Assembly (NCBI GenBank): GCA_002336675.1
Contig: DDEI01000081.1
Coordinates: 15,347-34,487 of the forward strand
Length of the DNA: 19,141 bases
Source: Flavobacteriales bacterium UBA1958
GTDB lineage: Bacteria > Bacteroidota > Bacteroidia > Flavobacteriales_D > Sanyastnellaceae
Reading direction: 5' to 3'
In this document: one piece after another, positions 15,469 to 19,141 of the stretch
Position numbering within the stretch: the first letter of the stretch is position 1
Layout: each line of letters starts with the position of its first letter
Notes under the pieces: generated by a model
The model's input: only the letters and a program-made list of their open reading frames with translations
Databases searched by the model: none
Told to the model about the DNA's origin: nothing
Translations under genes and position numbers: made by a program

Positions 15469-16152
15469 CTATCGATACTTGATTAAGGTGTAAATAATTT
15501 TATAGCCCGCTAAAATAGTTCCTTTAAGTGTACCCGTGATTTTAGAATTGCCTACTCGTTTTCTGTAACGTGCAGGAAACTCCATGAACGGTACTTTTTG
15601 TTTCGCTATTTTTATTTGCATCTCCACTGTCCAACCGAAGTCCTTATCTTTCATTTTCAGGGCATTCAACGTACTCAAACGGATAGCTCTGAATGGCCCA
15701 AGGTCTGAAAAACGAACTCCATAGAACAATTTAAGAAGTCCAGTAGCTAGCCAATTTCCGAAGAGTTGCTGTGGCATCATAGCTCCTTTTTCTCTCTGCC
15801 CTTTAGCCCTAGAACCTAAAGTGAAGTCTACTTCTCGATTTACAATGGGTCGTATCAACTGCCCTAACTCATCTCCATAATCTGAATAATCTGCATCCAT
15901 AAACACTATGATTTCTGGAGGCAGACTAGATTCATTTACATACTCAATCCCTCGTAAACAGGCCGCTCCGTAACCCTGATAGAGTTCATCTACTACTATG
16001 GCCCCGCCTTTTAACGCAGCACTCACTGTCCCATCCGTAGAGTTGTTATTTACCACTACCACATTTCGAATTAGACTCCTATCTAGATCTGCCAAGACCA
16101 ATGGAATACTATCTTGTTCGTTAAAAGCGGGAATTATGACATCAATAACCAA
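15469..16152 (-). CDS. family 2 glycosyltransferase, polyprenyl-phosphate sugar synthase-like
   Basis: Likely moves a sugar from a nucleotide to polyprenyl phosphate at the cytoplasmic face (DPM1/DPG synthase type). Seen: 227 residues with DVIIPAFNEQDSIP (4-17), VVVVNNNSTDGT (31-42), GYGAACLRGIEY (60-71), metal-binding DADYSD (86-91), LGSRAKG (112-118), SDLGPFRAIR (149-158), and the end motif YRKRVGNSKITGT (196-208). There is no membrane helix, as in the soluble DPM1-like class. The start is TTG 16152..16150: it places the first strand at the usual distance, and no in-frame ATG is available upstream or nearby downstream. It lies 17 nt after the aminotransferase and 1 nt before the CslA-like gene. 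Whether the sugar is mannose, glucose or another cannot be told. Confidence 0.85.
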   Translation of the reverse strand: MVIDVIIPAFNEQDSIPLVLADLDRSLIRNVVVVNNNSTDGTVSAALKGGAIVVDELYQGYGAACLRGIEYVNESSLPPEIIVFMDADYSDYGDELGQLIRPIVNREVDFTLGSRAKGQREKGAMMPQQLFGNWLATGLLKLFYGVRFSDLGPFRAIRLSTLNALKMKDKDFGWTVEMQIKIAKQKVPFMEFPARYRKRVGNSKITGTLKGTILAGYKIIYTLIKYR

Positions 16153-16169
16153 GGGCGTTTTTTTTGTTT

Positions 16170-17369
16170 TTAAGCTGGTACAGCGGCATACTCACGAAGC
16201 CCTACTTTAAGACATTCCAATGCTAATGTAAGGTCAGCTTCATTCAAAACATAGGCAATTCTCACCTGATTTAACCCTAAGTCCTTAGTGCTGTAAAAAC
16301 CGGCCGCAGGAGCCATCATTATGGTTTGGTTATTATGAGAGAATTCTTCGAGCATCCATTGACAGAAATGCTCTGTATTCTTTACGGGAAGTTCTGCGAT
16401 GCAATAAAAAGCTCCTTTAGGCAGAGGACATTTGACACCTGGAATTTCGTTTAGACCATTCACAAGCGTATTCCTCCTGTTCACATATTCTTCTTTTACC
16501 CCATCGAAGTATGACTGCGGAGTAGACAATGCTGCCTCTCCAGCTATCTGACCATAGGTAGGAGGTGAAAGTCTAGCTTGCGCAAATTTCAAGATAGTGC
16601 CGTAGAGTTCCTTATTTCTAGTAACCACTGCTCCTATTCTAGCTCCGCACATACTGTAACGCTTGGATACAGAATCTATCATTATAGCATTATCCTCTAA
16701 ACCATCTAAGCTCATTACTGAGTAATGCTCTAATCCGTCATAAGCGAACTCTCTATACACCTCATCAGCTATTAGAAATAAATCATGCTTTAAGACCAAT
16801 ACTCTTAATTGTTCTAGTTCTTCTTTAGAGTACATATAACCGGTCGGATTCCCCGGATTACAGATAAGAATTGCTTTGGTTTTATCCGTGATTTTTTCTT
16901 CGAATGCCGAGATCGGAGGAAGTGCGAATCCATCATCTATACTTGACGTGACAGGGACTACATTCACTCCAGCTGACACTCCAAATCCATTGTAGTTGGC
17001 ATAAAATGGTTCTGGGATAATGACTTCATCCCCTGCATCCATACAACTCATCATGCTAAAAGTAAGAGCCTCTGAACCTCCGGTAGTTACCATTACATTT
17101 TCAGCATGGATATTAATTCCTACAGATGAATAATAATCTACTAATGCTTTTCTGTATGAGAAGATACCCGCACTATCAGAGTAAGCTACCACATCCATCT
17201 TTAGATTTTTAATCTTTTCTCGAGCTACAGCAGGGGTTTTTATATCTGGCTGACCTATGTTTAGATGAAATACAGTTTTCCCTTGGCTCTTAGCTTTATC
17301 AGCAAAAGGAACTAATTTTCTTATTGGAGAGGCTGGCATGATGCGCCCTTTTTGTGAAATGTTTGGCAT
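16170..17369 (-). CDS. PLP-dependent class I aminotransferase (aspartate aminotransferase-like)
   Basis: Fold-type I transaminase exchanging amino groups between an amino acid and a 2-oxo acid in the cytoplasm; exact substrates uncertain. Seen: 399 residues with LNIGQPDIKTP (36-46), TTGGSEAL (95-102), PEPFYANY (119-126), NPGNPTG (171-177), ADEVYREF (201-208; D202 binds the PLP ring nitrogen), SVSKRYSMCGARIG (233-246) with K236 as the Schiff-base lysine, and R370 (QVRIAY) for the substrate carboxylate. Its length is typical of the AspC/subgroup I-gamma enzymes. ATG 17369 was chosen because the in-frame TTG at 17393 lies within the -7 box. First gene of the glycan operon, though its chemistry need not be linked to glycans; it could supply an amino sugar or be a housekeeping enzyme. 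Confidence 0.93.
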   Translation of the reverse strand: MPNISQKGRIMPASPIRKLVPFADKAKSQGKTVFHLNIGQPDIKTPAVAREKIKNLKMDVVAYSDSAGIFSYRKALVDYYSSVGINIHAENVMVTTGGSEALTFSMMSCMDAGDEVIIPEPFYANYNGFGVSAGVNVVPVTSSIDDGFALPPISAFEEKITDKTKAILICNPGNPTGYMYSKEELEQLRVLVLKHDLFLIADEVYREFAYDGLEHYSVMSLDGLEDNAIMIDSVSKRYSMCGARIGAVVTRNKELYGTILKFAQARLSPPTYGQIAGEAALSTPQSYFDGVKEEYVNRRNTLVNGLNEIPGVKCPLPKGAFYCIAELPVKNTEHFCQWMLEEFSHNNQTIMMAPAAGFYSTKDLGLNQVRIAYVLNEADLTLALECLKVGLREYAAVPA

Positions 17370-17387
17370 ATTGACTTCAATTAAAGA

Positions 17388-17417
17388 TTGCAAATATACC
17401 TTAGAGAGTTATCTTAG
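17388..17417 (+). promoter_or_regulatory. possible promoter of the UbiA-family gene
   Basis: TTG (17388-17390), 19 nt, then TATCTTAG (17410-17417), one base off TAnnTTTG, 25 nt before the ATG at 17443. It overlaps the opposing promoter almost completely. Confidence 0.35.
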
Positions 17418-17421
17418 CCAA
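17391..17421 (-). promoter_or_regulatory. promoter of the aminotransferase-glycosyltransferase operon
   Basis: The minus strand reads TTGG (17421..17418), 19 nt, TATATTTG (17398..17391), then C. Spacing and box are the same as in the secDF promoter. The box ends 21 nt before the ATG at 17369. Confidence 0.8.
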
Positions 17422-17442
17422 TGAAAAAGTATACGGGCGCAC

Positions 17443-18465
17443 ATGAATCCTATTCTGGCATTTATTAAAACTACTAGACCGGTAAATCTGCTCATAATAG
17501 CAGCTACTATGTTTACACTGCGCCACTTTGTGGAAGGAGGCTTTATTCGACTAGCTTCTAGTCCTTTTAAATATCCCATGGCCGGGTTTACAATTTATCA
17601 AATAAGTGAAATCCATTTTTCACTTCTGACGTTGATTATGGTATTTCTAGCAGCTTCTGGAAACATTATCAATGACTACTTCGATGTGAAGGTAGACCGC
17701 ATAAACAAACCTAACCGCATAACTATAGACAGAGGCTTCAAAAGACGTGTAGCCATGGCCGTACACCATACGTTTAACGCAATAGCGGTAAGTGCAGGCA
17801 TCTATTTAGGCTGGGCTGAGAAAGTTTGGTTTTATGCTATTACTCCCATTTTCATAGCTGGTGCGCTTTGGTTTTATTCTTTCTACCTCAAAAAGACTTT
17901 TTTGCTTGGCAATGTGCTCGTGGCATTAATTGTCAGTATTGTTCCTCTTTGGGCTACTTACGGTATTATTAATCAACCTCTTATTATCACTGCAGATATT
18001 AATGGAAACTCATCTCTCATCTCCGATTTTTATATCTTCTTTACCTTAATCGTTTTGGCATATACCATTCAGGCCTATATGATTTCTCTATTCAGAGAAA
18101 TAGTGAAAGATGCTGAGGATGTAAAAGGAGATAAAGAGTTCGGCTACAAAACACTTCCTATATTGTGGGGATGGAATAAGACAAGAAGAGTACTATTAGT
18201 TTCTATGACTTTATGGTTTCTCGTATTACTGGCAACCACTCACTATATAACTTCTGAGTTCATTGCTATTTGGGGTCTTTTATTCGGAATTCTAGTAGCT
18301 GTTCCTTTTCTATTATCCATCTGGAGTTTGAGGAAATCCAACATAAAAAAAGCCCATTTTACCAAAGCTAGTTTTTTGCTAAAGATCACGTTGGGCGGCG
18401 GGCTCATTTTTAGTGCATTTATTCCTGAATTAATGGATTCTTTCCTCTACCAATATTTCAATTAA
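17443..18465 (+). CDS. UbiA-family membrane prenyltransferase
   Basis: Transfers a polyprenyl chain from polyprenyl diphosphate to an acceptor within the inner membrane. Seen: 340 residues with eight to nine hydrophobic segments and both Mg-diphosphate motifs: NDYFDVKVD (77-85, NDxxDxxxD) followed by KPNR (89-92), and REIVKDAEDVKGD (218-230, DxxDxxxD) followed by GYKTLP (234-239). The SLFREIVKDAEDV form and the early TRPVN (11-15) resemble Bacteroidota proteins annotated as (geranylgeranyl)glycerol-phosphate prenyltransferases rather than MenA or UbiA proper; the acceptor is nonetheless unproven. The length is slightly above the ~300 usual, with extra loop sequence at about 28-55 and 178-193. 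Divergent from the glycan operon, 73 nt apart. The start is ATG 17443. Confidence 0.88.
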   Translation: MNPILAFIKTTRPVNLLIIAATMFTLRHFVEGGFIRLASSPFKYPMAGFTIYQISEIHFSLLTLIMVFLAASGNIINDYFDVKVDRINKPNRITIDRGFKRRVAMAVHHTFNAIAVSAGIYLGWAEKVWFYAITPIFIAGALWFYSFYLKKTFLLGNVLVALIVSIVPLWATYGIINQPLIITADINGNSSLISDFYIFFTLIVLAYTIQAYMISLFREIVKDAEDVKGDKEFGYKTLPILWGWNKTRRVLLVSMTLWFLVLLATTHYITSEFIAIWGLLFGILVAVPFLLSIWSLRKSNIKKAHFTKASFLLKITLGGGLIFSAFIPELMDSFLYQYFN

Positions 18466-18534
18466 CTCTTCGGCAGAACATATACAGATTGTCCTTAAAC
18501 CGTTTAGGCTAAGAATGTCACCAAAATTATTGAG

Positions 18535-18542
18535 TATTTTTG
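18535..18542 (+). promoter_or_regulatory. -7 box of the SH3b protein gene
   Basis: TATTTTTG matches TAnnTTTG and ends only 4 nt before the ATG at 18547, suggesting a leaderless transcript. No TTG is seen at about 20 nt upstream, so the -33 half is weak. Confidence 0.45.
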
Positions 18543-18546
18543 TCGT

Positions 18547-19141
18547 ATGAGAAAACTCTTACTAGTATTCCTGTGTGCACCATTATTTTTGTTAGGACAA
18601 AATACTTTTATCAAACAATTTAATAACTCTAAGTGGGCAAACGGGTCAGATACACTTAGCTTTCTCGAGTCTTTAGATACTAAGGGAAATTCTTACAAGG
18701 CAGTAACATCTAGTTCGTACATATTCTATATTGATTTAGATAAAGATAATTATAGTACTAAGGAGTTAAATCCAGTAAGAGTACAATGTTGTATGTGCTC
18801 TTATAAATCTATTTTGGATACTAAAGATTCTTTAATAGTAGATCATTTCTCAACAGATGACTTTGGAAATAGTGAGTTAAGAGTGAATACTTTTTATATA
18901 CAAGAGAATCAATTAGTACAAGTTGAAGTAACAGATAATGAATCTCCTAGAGTAACTAAGCGGACGCGACTAATGCCCGAAGAAGTTGGGCAAAGATCTA
19001 CAAATACAAGGTATTATTCAAATTCATCTGCCCCCTTATTATTTAGAGAAGAACCTAATATTCATAGTAAAGTATTAAATAGAATTAAATATGGTGATGA
19101 ATTAACTGTAACTGATGGACCATTAACAAAACATGATTTAA
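18547..19141 (+). CDS. secreted protein with SH3b-like domain (C-terminus cut off by window edge)
   Basis: Not recognised as a named family. Seen: 198 complete codons from ATG 18547, open to the window edge. The signal peptide MRKLLLVFLCAPLFLLG (1-17) is followed by Q18 as the likely first mature residue, so the protein is periplasmic or secreted. Residues 19-150 have no motif I know, but include a dense cysteine group, CCMC (81-84), in a beta-like context. From about 162 the sequence APLLFREEPNIHSKVL, then RIKYGDELTVTDG, matches the start of a bacterial SH3 (SH3b) domain, which usually binds peptidoglycan or peptides. The low-GC, Asp/Asn/Ser-rich composition differs somewhat from the conserved genes before it. 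It follows the UbiA gene by 81 nt on the same strand and has its own likely -7 box. Confidence 0.75.
   Translation, partial: MRKLLLVFLCAPLFLLGQNTFIKQFNNSKWANGSDTLSFLESLDTKGNSYKAVTSSSYIFYIDLDKDNYSTKELNPVRVQCCMCSYKSILDTKDSLIVDHFSTDDFGNSELRVNTFYIQENQLVQVEVTDNESPRVTKRTRLMPEEVGQRSTNTRYYSNSSAPLLFREEPNIHSKVLNRIKYGDELTVTDGPLTKHDL

Noticed and set aside
18494..18509. CCTTAAAC/GTTTAGG near-palindrome as terminator of the UbiA gene
   Set aside because: The stem has a mismatch and no T tract follows, so it does not look like a terminator.
1..19141. Mobile element, CRISPR, toxin-antitoxin or defence island
   Set aside because: No transposase, integrase, repeat array, paired small antitoxin/toxin genes or known defence domain was seen on either strand.

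Overview
The window reads as chromosomal DNA of an AT-rich member of the Bacteroidota, most likely a Flavobacteriales-type (Flavobacteriia) bacterium. Four things point there: SecD and SecF are fused into one protein; a secreted protease ends in a type IX secretion (T9SS) sorting domain; promoters have the Bacteroidota form TTG-N~20-TAnnTTTG; and start codons lack Shine-Dalgarno sequences. The exact genus cannot be read from the sequence. The content is mostly core or conserved chromosomal genes. No phage, IS element, CRISPR array, tRNA or rRNA gene was seen.

Layout. 1-473 (-): N-terminal part of a DUF4159 protein, cut by the window edge. 474-794: divergent control region. 795-3836 (+): secDF with its own promoter and terminator. 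3954-5144 (+): ribosomal protein operon rpsF-rpsR-rplI with promoter and a GAAA-loop terminator, which lies between it and the convergent rsmG. 7512-5148 (-): an overlapping three-gene unit of a membrane glycosyltransferase, an ECF-type sigma factor and rsmG. 10308-7605 (-): a lipoprotein of unknown role followed 13 nt later by a secreted lysyl-endopeptidase-like serine protease with a T9SS sorting domain. 12383-10368 (-): uvrB. 12384-12663: a short non-coding gap with one doubtful 47-codon ORF. 17369-12664 (-): a tight four-gene unit of a PLP aminotransferase, a DPM1-like GT2, a cellulose-synthase-like processive GT2 and a GT-C polytopic transferase. 17443-18465 (+), divergent: a UbiA-family prenyltransferase. 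18547-19141 (+): the start of a secreted protein with an SH3b-like domain, cut by the window edge.

How the genes fit together. SecDF supports Sec export, which the lipoprotein, the T9SS protease, the DUF4159 protein and the SH3b protein all need. The three glycan genes make a plausible chain (inference): the DPM1-like enzyme loads a sugar onto polyprenyl phosphate, the GT-C protein uses that lipid-linked sugar outside the membrane, and the CslA/CesA-like enzyme polymerises or extends a glycan across it.

Start corrections. In three genes (secDF, uvrB, the aminotransferase) the longest open frame begins at a TTG that is really part of a promoter box, so the ATG downstream was chosen. rsmG (ATG in a TGATG overlap) and the protease (ATG before its signal peptide) were also moved downstream. 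Two glycosyltransferases appear to start genuinely at TTG.

No clear new defence or mobile system is visible. The items most worth a second look are the glycan operon, the lipoprotein/protease pair with a sigma-54-like element upstream, and the sigma factor lacking an adjacent anti-sigma gene.
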